Source: Streptomyces xylophagus
GTDB taxonomy: Bacteria > Actinomycetota > Actinomycetes > Streptomycetales > Streptomycetaceae
NCBI RefSeq assembly: GCF_000716435.1
Contig: NZ_JNWO01000020.1
Coordinates: forward strand, 124,001 to 188,000
Direction: 5' to 3'
DNA: 64,000 nt
Position 1 is the first letter of the stretch; each line of letters starts with the position of its first letter. Below are positions 40,853 to 52,411 of this stretch, piece after piece. Below the pieces are notes generated by a model. It was given only the letters and a program-made list of their open reading frames with translations, had not been told where the DNA came from and did not search any database. The position numbers and the translations under genes were made by a program.

Positions 40853-42271
40853 TCACGACGTGCTGGGCGGATAGCCGTCGTGCGCGGCGAGGTCCTTGTC
40901 GATCTTCTCGGCGGCATCGTCGAGGGTGGCCCTGACCGGCGCCAGATTGAAGATGATCTTCGCAAAGGCCCGCGAGAAGGCGTCGGTGATCGCCGGGTAG
41001 GCGGGTGTCTGCGGCCTGGGGCGGGCCACTCCGTCCCGGAGTTGCTCGATGAAGAGATGCTCGGCGCCGCCGGGCGCGTACTGCGGCGAGAGCCTGATCG
41101 CGCTCTCGGTCGCCGGGATCGCCCCGTTGGCCACGGTCATGCGGTGCACCTGGGCCGGCTTGAGCAGGAAGGACAGGAAGCGCCATACGGCGTCGCCGTC
41201 CGCGTTGCCCGCCGGGACGCCCCACTGGAAGGAACCCATGCCGGTGACGGTGCCCTGGCCGAAGTCGGGCAGCGGGACCATCGCGACATCTCCGGGGAAC
41301 GCCTTGTCGAACTCCGGGTACACCCAGTGCCCGCACCAGGAGATCGCGCTGCGGCCACTGACGAACGCCTTGTCGTCCTTGACCATGTCGATGAGCCCGG
41401 CCTTGGCCCAGTTCTGCATGTCGGTGAGCGCCTTGACCGAGCCCGGGCCGTTCACATAGCCGTCGGCGGTGCGGTAGTTCCCCGGCTCGATGAGGTCACC
41501 GCCGGCCGACCACACGGCGGGCGCGAAGCCGTACGTGTTCCACTCCTGGCCCGGCTGCGAGTAGACGAGCCGCAGGTCGAGGGGTGCCTTGTAGCCCTGG
41601 GTGCGCAACTTGTGGAGGATGCCCGTCAGTTCGGTGGCGGTCCAGGCGTCCTTGGGGCCGGTCGGGACGCGTATCCCGGCCTTCTTCATCACGGACTTGC
41701 GCACATACAGGCCCATGCCGGAGTCGAAGGTGCCGATGCCCCACAACCTGCCCGCGTAGGTGCCCTGTTGACGGATCGTCGGCAACAGGTCGGCGCGGAC
41801 GCCCGCGGGCACACAGGAGTCGATCGGCCGGAGCTTTCCCGACCAGGCGTAGCTGTAGAGGTTCGGGCCGTCGAAGTCGAGGAGGTCGGGCAGGTCCCCG
41901 CTGGCCGCGGCGGAGAGCACCAGGTCGGTGTAGGCGCGGTTCTCCGGGAGGGTGACCAGCTCGACCCGCACCCGCTTCTGCGCCTTGTTGAAGTCCTTCA
42001 CCTGGTTCCGCAGCGTGGTGAACTCGCCGCTCGGGCCCGCGTGGAACCACACCGTGATGTGAGCGGTGCCGTTGATCTTCCCGTCGCAGGTGGTGTCCTT
42101 CGGGGACGCACTCGCCCCCTTGGCGTCACTCCCGCCGCCGTCGCACGCGGCCAGCAGCAGGGCCGCGCACAGCACCCAGGGGGCCAGGGTTCTCCGGGCC
42201 CGACGGATGCGACGGACTCCTTGGGCCCAACTGACTTCGGGCCACGCGCGCGTGGCGCTCGCACCGTTCAT
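40853..42271 (-). CDS. Extracellular solute-binding lipoprotein (family 1, sugar type)
   Basis: 472-residue substrate-binding protein. A lipoprotein signal ends LCAALLLAAC, with C43 as the lipidated residue. The fold matches family 1 sugar-binding proteins: ITVWFHAGPSGEFTTLRNQVKDFNKAQ, LPDLLDFDGPNLYSYAWSGKL, and later ISWCGHWVYPEFDKAFPGDVAMVPLP and AVWRFLSFLLKPAQ. No permease or ATPase genes are adjacent, so either the transporter is elsewhere or the protein acts as a sensor partner for the neighbouring kinase. The latter is speculation from position only. ATG at 42271 follows GGGGG; a GTG seven codons upstream is possible. Confidence 0.88.
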   Translation of the reverse strand: MNGASATRAWPEVSWAQGVRRIRRARRTLAPWVLCAALLLAACDGGGSDAKGASASPKDTTCDGKINGTAHITVWFHAGPSGEFTTLRNQVKDFNKAQKRVRVELVTLPENRAYTDLVLSAAASGDLPDLLDFDGPNLYSYAWSGKLRPIDSCVPAGVRADLLPTIRQQGTYAGRLWGIGTFDSGMGLYVRKSVMKKAGIRVPTGPKDAWTATELTGILHKLRTQGYKAPLDLRLVYSQPGQEWNTYGFAPAVWSAGGDLIEPGNYRTADGYVNGPGSVKALTDMQNWAKAGLIDMVKDDKAFVSGRSAISWCGHWVYPEFDKAFPGDVAMVPLPDFGQGTVTGMGSFQWGVPAGNADGDAVWRFLSFLLKPAQVHRMTVANGAIPATESAIRLSPQYAPGGAEHLFIEQLRDGVARPRPQTPAYPAITDAFSRAFAKIIFNLAPVRATLDDAAEKIDKDLAAHDGYPPSTS

Positions 42272-42443
42272 GGCACACCCCCACTCGACCACACGTCTCG
42301 GCCTCCCCAGGGCGCCGACATGCTACCGCCCGTCGCCCCGCCATCGCCCTACGTGCACGAGAACCTCCTTTTATGGCACGGGACTTCAGCACTTTCCGGC
42401 TAGCTGGAAGGCGTGACCGGCCGCTCGTTGGCAAGCTGTGCAC

Positions 42444-42815
42444 ATGTCGCTGCGCTGTCTCCTCGTCGATGACAGCGCCCGGTTCCTGGAGTCGGCTCGC
42501 GCCCTGCTGGAACGTGGCGGGGTGGAAGTCGTCGGCATCGCCTCGACGGGCGCGGACGCCGTCTCCCAGGCCCGGGAGACGGCCCCTGACGTCGTCCTGG
42601 TCGATCTCGACCTCGACGGCGAGAACGGCTTCGACGTCGCGCGCCGGCTCGTGGGCAACGTACCGGCGGTGATCCTCATCTCGACCCACTCCCGGGAGGA
42701 CTTCCAGGAACTCATCGCCGCCAGTCCCGCACACGGCTTCCTGCACAAGTCGACCCTGTCCGCACGGGCGATCAGAGACGTGCTGGGCGACGGCGAGCCA
42801 CCCGCGCCGCCGTGA
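42444..42815 (+). CDS. Stand-alone receiver-domain response regulator
   Basis: 123-residue protein that is only a CheY-like receiver domain. It has the acidic pair in CLLVDDSARF, the phosphoacceptor Asp in VVLVDLDLDGENGF, the switch Ser/Thr in VILISTHS and the Lys in GFLHKST. There is no output domain, so it acts through protein contacts or phosphotransfer. ATG at 42444 was preferred; an in-frame GTG two codons upstream is possible. It is divergent from the solute-binding lipoprotein gene and close to the kinase system, but a direct link is not shown. Confidence 0.88.
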   Translation: MSLRCLLVDDSARFLESARALLERGGVEVVGIASTGADAVSQARETAPDVVLVDLDLDGENGFDVARRLVGNVPAVILISTHSREDFQELIAASPAHGFLHKSTLSARAIRDVLGDGEPPAPP

Positions 42816-43000
42816 GACCACCCGTCGCGACTCGGCCAGGTCACATATGCCTGATGGGCTTCAGGTGTTGTCGGGGCTTGGTCAACACGCTTCAATGCGG
42901 GGGATGTCGGGGCGTGAACGACGGCGTACGGATGTGAAGACCCTTCTCCGGCGCCGACGGGGGCCCCGAAACAACCCGCGTGAACGGCCTGACCAGCCGT

Positions 43001-43014
43001 TGTGAACATTCACA
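43001..43014. promoter_or_regulatory. Candidate operator TGTGAA-CA-TTCACA
   Basis: Perfect 6-bp inverted repeat with a two-base centre, ending 15 bases before the ATG of the regulator gene at 43029 and just before its ribosome-binding site. Position suggests autoregulatory repression. No second copy was noticed in the window. Confidence 0.4.
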
Positions 43015-43028
43015 GAAAGGGCCCCTGC

Positions 43029-43976
43029 ATGCCGCACGCCACACAGCAGGCGGACGTCGCCACCGCGGAACTGGACTCGGCGCTGCGCGGCGGCCCCTTC
43101 CACGTCGCGCTGCGCGCCGCCATCGCCGCCCGCGGACTGCCGCTGCAGCGCGTTCAGCACCACCTCTCGCGCTACGGGGTCAAGGTCGGCGTCACCAGCC
43201 TGAGTTACTGGCAGCAGGGCGCCCGCCGCCCGCAGCGCCCCGAGTCGCTGCGGGCCGTACGGGCACTGGAGGAGATCCTCCAACTCCCGGAGGAGTCACT
43301 GATCCGGCTGCTCGCCGAGGCCGAGGAACGCGCGGTCGCCCAGCGCCCGGCGGCCCGCTCGTACCGCTCCTTCGTCGAGGCCTCGGGCGTCCTGGAGGAA
43401 CTGCTGGCCGAGCTGGAGTCCTCGCTCGACAGCGGCCTGCACACCCTCGGACACCACGAGCGCGTCCGCATCGGCGCCCACCGCGAACTGACGGGCCGCG
43501 AGTCGCACCACATCGTGCGCGCCCACCGCGACGGCATCGACCGCTTCATCGCCGTCCACTACGGCGACCCGGGCTGCGCCCCGGACCGCATGACCGTGCA
43601 CGCCCTGGAGAACTGCCGCACGGGCCGCGTCCGCCGCCACCACGACACCGGCATGCTGGTCGCCGAACTCCTCTTCGGCACCCGGTTGCGCGCTGGAGAT
43701 ACGTTCCTCTTCCGCTACGGCGTCGAGGACGGCACCGCCGGCGTGTCCCGCGAGTACGCCCGTGACGTCGGCATCGCGGGCGGCCAGTACGCGCTTCAGG
43801 TCAGCTTCGACGAGAACGCGCTGCCGGTGCGCTGCCACCGTTTCACCCAGCACTCGGCGGCGGCCCCGCGCAGCGGCCGTCAGGAACTGCGGCTGGCCGG
43901 AGGGCACCACTCGGTGCATCTCGTCGAGCCCCGGATGCGGTCGGGGATCGTGGGGATCGGCTGGGACTGGGAGTGA
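43029..43976 (+). CDS. Putative XRE-like DNA-binding regulator
   Basis: 315-residue protein. The N-terminal third resembles a helix-turn-helix domain of the XRE type: FHVALRAAIAARGLPLQRVQHHLSRYG, then TSLSYWQQGARRPQRPESLRAVRALEEIL. The remainder, from EASGVLEEL onwards, is a mixed domain ending MRSGIVGIGWDWE that I cannot assign to a named family. ATG at 43029 is supported by GAAAGG nine bases upstream. Homologous proteins occur across Streptomyces. Target genes are unknown; the inverted repeat at its own start suggests self-control. Confidence 0.75.
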   Translation: MPHATQQADVATAELDSALRGGPFHVALRAAIAARGLPLQRVQHHLSRYGVKVGVTSLSYWQQGARRPQRPESLRAVRALEEILQLPEESLIRLLAEAEERAVAQRPAARSYRSFVEASGVLEELLAELESSLDSGLHTLGHHERVRIGAHRELTGRESHHIVRAHRDGIDRFIAVHYGDPGCAPDRMTVHALENCRTGRVRRHHDTGMLVAELLFGTRLRAGDTFLFRYGVEDGTAGVSREYARDVGIAGGQYALQVSFDENALPVRCHRFTQHSAAAPRSGRQELRLAGGHHSVHLVEPRMRSGIVGIGWDWE

Positions 43977-44003
43977 GCCGCCGCGGGCGGGACCCATTGG
44001 GGG

Positions 44004-44426
44004 TCAGGCGCTCGGCCCCGCGACGATCCTGCCGTTCTCGGCCGTCACCTTCAGCTCCTGCAACGGCTCGGTGGCCGGGGACTGCAGCACCTTGCCCGTG
44101 GTCGCGTCGAACTGGCTGCCGTGACACGGGCAGATGAGGGTCGTGCCGTCCAGCTTGTTGATGGGGCACTGCGCGTGCGTGCAGATCGTGCTGTACGCCT
44201 TGAGGGTGCCGTTCGCGGCCCGGCTGACGACGACGTTCTGATCCCGGTACAGCTTGGCGCTCCCCTTGGCGACCTCGCTCTCCGCGCCGAGCTCCACGGG
44301 CGCGGTCGGCGTCGCGGAGGCCCCTGAACCGCCGCCCGAGCAGGCGGCGAGTCCGAGCCCGGCGACGGGCGTGAGGGCCGCTCCGCGCAGGACGGTACGA
44401 CGGCTCGGGGCGGGGCGGCCGGGCAT
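44004..44426 (-). CDS. Exported Rieske [2Fe-2S] lipoprotein
   Basis: 140-residue exported Rieske protein. The N-terminus has a twin-arginine-type motif SRRTVLRG (residues 8-15) and a lipobox ending GLAAC at C29, so it is probably folded in the cytoplasm, exported by Tat and anchored as a lipoprotein. Cluster ligands are in TICTHAQCPI and ICPCHGSQFD. A Gly/Ser/Thr-rich linker (30-45) separates the anchor from the domain. It is unrelated to the suf Rieske at 2684. Its electron partner is unknown; no oxidoreductase gene is adjacent. Confidence 0.9.
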   Translation of the reverse strand: MPGRPAPSRRTVLRGAALTPVAGLGLAACSGGGSGASATPTAPVELGAESEVAKGSAKLYRDQNVVVSRAANGTLKAYSTICTHAQCPINKLDGTTLICPCHGSQFDATTGKVLQSPATEPLQELKVTAENGRIVAGPSA

Positions 44427-44548
44427 GCTGGTCTCCAGTTGTTCGCGCTGTTCAGTCTGTTCGGGCTGTTCAGGGATCAGTTGCGGGCGACGATACCCGC
44501 GGAGTTCCGCCCGCTTTGAGGTGGGTTCATCGGATGGGTGCTCACGGT

Positions 44549-44576
44549 ACGTAAACGTTTGCGCAAGCGTTTACGT
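44549..44576. promoter_or_regulatory. LacI/GalR-type operator upstream of the repressor-kinase pair
   Basis: A 28-base near-perfect palindrome with outer arms ACGTAAACG and CGTTTACGT around TTTGCGCAAG (two mismatched positions). Half-sites of the type AAACG/CGTTT are typical of LacI-family operators. It lies 100 bases upstream of the LacI gene at 44676, supporting autoregulation of the lacI-pfkB operon. Confidence 0.75.
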
Positions 44577-44675
44577 AGGGCGGCGGATGGGATACGTTCC
44601 CGGCCAGAGGGCTCGCCGCATCTCAACGCTCGCTGCATCTAAAGGCTCTCTGTACCTCGGGGAGGGGGACCCGCG

Positions 44676-45743
44676 ATGGCCACCATGGTCGATGTCGCAC
44701 GGAGCGCCGGTGTGTCCGTCGCGACCGTCTCGCACGTCCTGAACGACACCCGTCCGGTGCTGCCCGACACCCGGCAGGCCGTGCTGACCGCGATCGAGGA
44801 ACTGGGCTACACCCCCAACACCCTCGCCCGCTCCCTGGTGACGTCCCGCACCCGCTCCATCGGGCTGGCGGTGTCGGCGATCAGCAACCCGTACTTCACG
44901 GAGATCCTCCAGGGCGTCGAGGCCGGCGCCCTGGAGCACGGCTACAGCCTGCTCATCGCCGACCCGCACGACGACCCGGAGCACGAGCGCAAGGTCGTCC
45001 AACTCCTGCACGAGCGCCGGGTGGACGGCATGATCGTCGCGCCGTCGGCGGACCCGGACGCCCTCGTCGCCTACCTCGGGCGGCACTCCGTACCGACGGT
45101 GTTCCTCGACCGGGTGGTCGAAGCGCCCTCGGCCGACGCGCCGCCCTTCGACCAGGTGTGCGCCGAGAACGTCGAACCGACCGCACAGCTCGTCACCCAC
45201 CTCGCCGGACTCGGCCACCGCCGGATCGGCCTCGTCGCGGGTCTGCCCGGGCTCAGCACCACCCGCGAGCGGATCACCGGATACCGGTACGGTCTCGCCG
45301 CCGCCGGACTCCCTTACGACGAGCGGCTGTTGGCGCACGGCGACTCCGAGTCGGCCGCCGCCGAGCGGGCCACCGCGAAGCTGCTGTCCCTCGCCGCCCC
45401 GCCCACGGCCCTGGTCACCGCCAACAACGCGATGACCATCGGTGCCCTGCGTGCCCTGCGCGAGCGCGGTCTGGCCGTCCCCGGCGACCTCGCGCTGTGC
45501 TGCTTCGACGACTTCGCCTGGGCGGACCTGTTCGAGCCCCGGCTCACCGCGATCGCCCAGCCCAGCAGGGACATCGGCGCCCACGCCTTACGGCTCCTGC
45601 TGGACCGGCTCGCCGCGCCGGACCGGCCGGCCCAAGTCCTGCGGCTCCCCTGCGCCTTCGTCCACCGCACATCCTGCGGCTGTCCCGACCAGCCCGAACA
45701 GCCTGACCAGCCCGAACAGTCCCAGAAGGGAAACATCTCGTGA
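44676..45743 (+). CDS. LacI-family transcriptional repressor
   Basis: 355-residue LacI/GalR regulator. The N-terminal helix-turn-helix is ATMVDVARSAGVSVATVSHVLN (about 2-23) with hinge NTLARSLVTSRTRSIGLAVS. The periplasmic-binding-like sensor domain covers the rest, including RRVDGMIVAPS, GLGHRRIGLVAG and the dimerisation region ALVTANNAMTIGALRAL. The C-terminus ends in a repetitive PDQPEQPDQPEQ tract. The stop overlaps the kinase start, so the two are one operon. The inducer is probably the sugar, or its phosphate, handled by the PfkB kinase. A palindromic operator lies upstream. Confidence 0.95.
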   Translation: MATMVDVARSAGVSVATVSHVLNDTRPVLPDTRQAVLTAIEELGYTPNTLARSLVTSRTRSIGLAVSAISNPYFTEILQGVEAGALEHGYSLLIADPHDDPEHERKVVQLLHERRVDGMIVAPSADPDALVAYLGRHSVPTVFLDRVVEAPSADAPPFDQVCAENVEPTAQLVTHLAGLGHRRIGLVAGLPGLSTTRERITGYRYGLAAAGLPYDERLLAHGDSESAAAERATAKLLSLAAPPTALVTANNAMTIGALRALRERGLAVPGDLALCCFDDFAWADLFEPRLTAIAQPSRDIGAHALRLLLDRLAAPDRPAQVLRLPCAFVHRTSCGCPDQPEQPDQPEQSQKGNIS

Positions 45744-46651
45744 TCGTCGTAGCCGGTGAGGCCCTGATCGACCTGGTGCCGCAGGGCACGGGGCCCCTCG
45801 CCGCCCTGAAGCCGGCGCTCGGCGGCGGCCCCTACAACACCGCCGTCGCCCTCGGCCGCCTCGGCTCCCCCACCGCCTTCTGCTCCCGCGTCTCCCACGA
45901 CGCGTTCGGCGAGGCCCTCCTCGCCGGACTGCGACAGGCCGACGTGGACGTCCTGGACGTGCAGCGCGGACCGGAGCCGACCACCCTCGCGGTCGCCACA
46001 CTCGACGCGAACGGCTCGGCCACCTACTCCTTCTACGTCGACGGCACCGCCGACCGGCTCTTCACGGTGCCCTCCGCGCTGCCCGCCGAGACCGAGGCGG
46101 TGTCCTTCGGCACCTGCTCGCTCGTCCTGGAGCCGGGCGCGACCGCCTACGAGGAGTTGATGCGGACCGCGTCCGCGCGGGGCGTGTTCACCCTGCTCGA
46201 CCCGAACATCCGGGCGGGCCTGATCCCGGACGCGGACGCGTACCGGGCGCGCTTCAAGAGCTGGCTGCCGTACGTGTCGCTCCTCAAGCTGTCCGAGGAG
46301 GACGCGCTGTGGCTGGGCGGCACCCCGCGCGAGTGGCTGGACGCCGGTCCCTCGGCCGTCGTGATCACCCAGGCCGGCGACGGCCTCGCCGCCTTCACCC
46401 GGGACGGCACGGTGTATCCGGTGCCGGGCGAGAAGGTCGACGTCGTGGACACGATCGGCGCGGGCGACACCGTCAACGCGGCCCTGCTGCACGGTCTCTC
46501 CGTCCGGGACGCGCTGTCCCCGGAGGGGCTGGCCGGCCTGGGCCGCGACGGCTGGACCCAGCTGCTGCGGTTCGCCGCACGGGCGGCGGCGATCACGTGC
46601 TCACGGGCGGGGGCGGAGCCGCCGTACGCCTCTGAACTGGGCGGTCTGTAG
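45740..46651 (+). CDS. PfkB-family carbohydrate kinase (fructokinase-like)
   Basis: 303-residue ribokinase-fold sugar kinase. The N-terminal motif GGGPYNTAVALGRLG and the C-terminal signature VVDTIGAGDTVNAALLHG, with the catalytic Asp, are both present. The start is MIVVAGEALIDLVPQ, as in fructokinases. The GTG at 45740 overlaps the LacI stop (GTGA). Likely reaction: ATP-dependent phosphorylation of fructose or a related sugar, under control of the upstream repressor. The substrate is inferred from family resemblance and could be another ketose. Confidence 0.92.
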   Translation: MIVVAGEALIDLVPQGTGPLAALKPALGGGPYNTAVALGRLGSPTAFCSRVSHDAFGEALLAGLRQADVDVLDVQRGPEPTTLAVATLDANGSATYSFYVDGTADRLFTVPSALPAETEAVSFGTCSLVLEPGATAYEELMRTASARGVFTLLDPNIRAGLIPDADAYRARFKSWLPYVSLLKLSEEDALWLGGTPREWLDAGPSAVVITQAGDGLAAFTRDGTVYPVPGEKVDVVDTIGAGDTVNAALLHGLSVRDALSPEGLAGLGRDGWTQLLRFAARAAAITCSRAGAEPPYASELGGL

Positions 46652-46690
46652 CGGGCGTTGAGCGGTGGCAGGCTTGTTGCGGTGCCAAGT

Positions 46691-46726
46691 GCGGCGCCCC
46701 GCGGGGAAGTTCCCGCGGGGCGCCGC
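46691..46726. terminator. Bidirectional terminator between pfkB and uvrA
   Basis: Perfect 15-bp stem GCGGCGCCCCGCGGG / CCCGCGGGGCGCCGC with a GAAGTT loop, between the convergent sugar kinase and uvrA genes. Confidence 0.9.
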
Positions 46727-46750
46727 CTTCGTGTCCTCGCTCCGTGCCGG

Positions 46751-49729
<2,979 letters not shown>

Positions 49730-49954
49730 GCCGGTCCGCACCTTTCTTGAGAGAAGTGACAGGGGCGGGGCCCCCGTCGTTCTCAGACTAGGGGGAGCCA
49801 CTGACAACGCCGGTCGGAATCCCGGCCGAGGCATAACAACCTCCGGCCTTCCAGCATGCCCGACGCCGCACCCGACGATATAGCACGTGCATTCGATTTA
49901 CGGCACTGCTTCACCACCTTCACCCAAAGGTGTGGCGGGACTAGGGTCAGCAGC

Positions 49955-50641
49955 ATGATTGATCACGCTCATGACCTGGCCTCTGTACGTGATGCGACCG
50001 AGCGAGTGCTCACCGCTGCCGCCGGACTGGACAACGTTTCCGTGGCCGAGCCGTCACGGCTTCCCGGCTGGAGCCGCGGCCACGTCCTCGCCCACCTCGC
50101 CCGGAACGCGGACGCTCTGGTGAACGTCCTGGAGGGGCGCCCCATGTACCCCACGGCGAGCACCCGTGACGCCGACATCGAGCGCGACGCCCCTCGGCCC
50201 CTCGACATCCAGCTCGCCGACGTGCGCGAGAGCGGGGCCCGTTTCCAGGAGGCGGGTGCCGCTCCGGCGGACTGGTCGCGCACGGTGGAGCTGCGCAACG
50301 GCGTCGTCGACACCGCGTCGCGCGTGCCGTTCCGGCGGTGGGTCGAGGTCGAGCTGCATCACGTGGACATGGGGATCGGGTACGAACTGGAGGACCTGCC
50401 CGAGGAGTTCACCGAGCGGGAGATCGACTTCCTGGCCGAGCGGTTCACCGGGCACCCCGATGTGCCGTCGACACACCTGACCGACGGCACGCACGCGTGG
50501 AGCACGGGCCGGTCCGCCGAGAAGCCCGAAGTCACCGTCACCGGCAGCCCGGCGGATCTACTCGGCTGGCTCTGCGGGCGCCGCGACGGGGCCGGTCTGA
50601 CGGTCGACGGGGGCTCCTTGCCGACGTTGCCCCCGCTATAG
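49955..50641 (+). CDS. Mycothiol-dependent maleylpyruvate isomerase-family protein
   Basis: 228-residue protein of the DinB/MDMPI metal-binding fold. The N-terminal helix bundle has LPGWSRGHVLAHLARNADAL, with the first metal His, and EVELHHVDMGIGYE with the others. This is the three-ligand pattern of mycothiol-dependent enzymes. The C-terminal part ends with a small domain, SPADLLGWLCGR. Family members isomerise maleylpyruvate or transfer mycothiol to small molecules; the true substrate here is unknown. ATG at 49955 follows CTAGGG. The next gene starts ten bases later, so both are probably one transcript. Confidence 0.87.
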   Translation: MIDHAHDLASVRDATERVLTAAAGLDNVSVAEPSRLPGWSRGHVLAHLARNADALVNVLEGRPMYPTASTRDADIERDAPRPLDIQLADVRESGARFQEAGAAPADWSRTVELRNGVVDTASRVPFRRWVEVELHHVDMGIGYELEDLPEEFTEREIDFLAERFTGHPDVPSTHLTDGTHAWSTGRSAEKPEVTVTGSPADLLGWLCGRRDGAGLTVDGGSLPTLPPL

Positions 50642-50651
50642 GCTGACCGGC

Positions 50652-51308
50652 ATGACGTACAGCGGAGAGGTGACGGTCGGCGGTCCGGCGGACGTGCATG
50701 AGCTCACGGACCTGATGATCACGAAGATCGCGGTCGGGCCCATGAACAACAACGCCTATCTGCTGCGCTGCCGGGCCACGGACGAACAGTTGCTGATCGA
50801 CGCGGCCAACGACGCGGAGACCCTGCTCGGCACGATCGGTGACGACGGCATCGCGTCCGTCGTCACCACCCACCAGCACGGCGACCACTGGCAGGCCCTC
50901 GCCGAGGTCGTGACGGCCACGCGCGCGCGTACGTACGCGGGCCGCGAGGACGCCGACGGCATCCCCGTGCCGACCGACGCCCTGGTCGACGACGGCGACA
51001 CGATCCGGGTGGGCCAGGTCGAGCTGACCGCACGCCACCTCGTGGGCCATACGCCGGGCTCGATCGCGCTCGTCTACGACGACCCGCACGGGCATCCTCA
51101 TGTGTTCACCGGGGACTGTCTGTTCCCGGGCGGTGTGGGCAACACCCGCAAGGACCCCGAGGCGTTCGCCAGCCTGCTGCACGACGTCGAGACGAAGATC
51201 TTCGACGCGCTCCCGGACGAGACATGGGTCTACCCGGGCCACGGGAACGACACGACGCTCGGCGACGAGCGCCCGCACCTCCCGGAGTGGCGAGCCCGCG
51301 GCTGGTAG
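50652..51308 (+). CDS. Metallo-beta-lactamase-fold hydrolase (glyoxalase II-like)
   Basis: 218-residue hydrolase with the metal motif H74-Q-H76-G-D78-H79 in VTTHQHGDHW. Further ligands lie in GHTPGSIAL, FTGDCLFPGG and the C-terminal YPGHGNDTTLG. This full set is typical of glyoxalase II-type and related thioester hydrolases. Together with the upstream mycothiol-type enzyme, a role in thiol-linked detoxification (for example of mycothiol thioesters) is plausible but inferred. It is the last clear core gene before the insertion-sequence and polyketide synthase region. Confidence 0.9.
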   Translation: MTYSGEVTVGGPADVHELTDLMITKIAVGPMNNNAYLLRCRATDEQLLIDAANDAETLLGTIGDDGIASVVTTHQHGDHWQALAEVVTATRARTYAGREDADGIPVPTDALVDDGDTIRVGQVELTARHLVGHTPGSIALVYDDPHGHPHVFTGDCLFPGGVGNTRKDPEAFASLLHDVETKIFDALPDETWVYPGHGNDTTLGDERPHLPEWRARGW

Positions 51309-51329
51309 TCGCAGGCAAGGAGAACTCAG

Positions 51330-51525
51330 ATCATCACGGCCGTAGTAGGCGTCGTTGGCACTGGCCTCGGCGCCTCCTTGACGCTGAGTAGGTACGACCT
51401 GGCAAACCCGAACAGCAGCGCGCAGCAAGCGCCGGGAGCTGGATCAGTCAAAGGAACAGGCCCGCACGCAGCTGTACGTGGATCACGTGGGCAGGCGCCT
51501 GGAAAACCGTCGAGCGACGCTGCGC
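51330..51525 (+). pseudogene. Remnant of a small gene upstream of the broken insertion sequence
   Basis: AAGGAG seven bases before 51330 looks like a ribosome-binding site, but the codon in start position is ATC. The frame then reads ITAVVGVVGTGLGASLT, like a small membrane protein N-terminus. From about 51388 a different frame reads a charged helix, RSKRRELDQSKEQARTQLYV, followed by DHVGRRLENRRATLR, before running into the insertion-sequence edge. The two pieces could be one gene damaged by a start mutation and an internal deletion. The evidence is weak; chance resemblance is possible. Confidence 0.35.
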
Positions 51526-52411
51526 TTGCCAAATACCTCCTCCATGCCGGGCAGGCGGCATGTTGATACTCGTGGCAGCGAGTGGGGAGGGCGGGCATTC
51601 GCAAGACCTTGGTGCGGCCGGTGCTCGTCATAGAACGTCTCGAACTCGCGCAGGGCGCGCAGGAGATGGCGCTGGTTCCAGATCAACGTACGGTCCAGCA
51701 GCTCTCGCCTGCAGGTCTGCACCCACCGCTCCATGATCGAGTTCATGCGCGGCATCCGGACGCCGCTGAGCACCTCGTCGAACGGCCGTGGGAACTTCCC
51801 GTCCCGATCCCTGATCAGACAGCGAGCCCGGCAGCCGGCGTCCTCGAGGTCCATGACGAGATTCTTCGCGGCCTGGACCACCCAGGACACGGTCGGGTGC
51901 ACGGTCGCGCCCAGGATCCGGATCCGGCGGCTCGCGTGCCCGATCACGGCGAACACGTACAAGCGGGCCCCGGACAGAGTGACGGCCTCGAAGAAATCGC
52001 ACGCCAGGAGCGCGTCGGCCTGGGAGCGCAGGAAGTCCGCCCAAGTGCTGGAGGCCCGCTCGGGCGCCGGGTCGACGTCGGCCTCCTTCAAGATTTCCCA
52101 GACCGTGGATGCTGCCACCTTCACCCCGAGTACGAGCAACTCACCGTGCAGGCGCCGATAGCCCCAACTGGGATTTTCCCTGGCCGGCGCAGTACCGTGT
52201 CCGGCCGCACCAGCAGCCGCATCCGGCGCAGCACTTCCCGTGGCAGGCCATGGAGGAGCGACGCCAAAAACGCCCGGTCGCTCGCGTGGAACCGGACCTG
52301 CTGCCCGTTCAGACATCTTTCTCCCGGTCGCTCATCGGCAGCAATCGCAGCATCGCGAACGCGCTCGTCACACCCAGGTACGCCGGTCTCAGCAGCACGA
52401 CCGATCATCAT
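51483..52411 (-). pseudogene. Broken DDE integrase/transposase (rve domain)
   Basis: Pieces in different minus-strand frames reconstruct an actinobacterial integrase-type transposase. A first piece reads LLPMSDREKDV; a second LNGQQVRFHASDRAFLAS through VLRRMRLLVRPDTVLR; a third ARENPSWGYRRLHGELLVLG through the rve core (LACDFFEAVTLSGARLYVF, CLIRDRDGKF, MNSIMERWVQTCRREL, FYDEHRPHQGLANARPP). DDE-type residues are recognisable in the third piece. Sequence is missing at each join, and about ten residues seem lost before GVRMPRMN. The third piece alone is open from 52316 to 51483. It is unlikely to be active. Confidence 0.8.

Noticed and set aside
42395..42425. Near-palindrome TTCCGGCTAGCTGGAA as an operator
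   Set aside because: Only 16 bases with two mismatched positions, in GC-rich sequence, with no clear regulator nearby; too weak to call.
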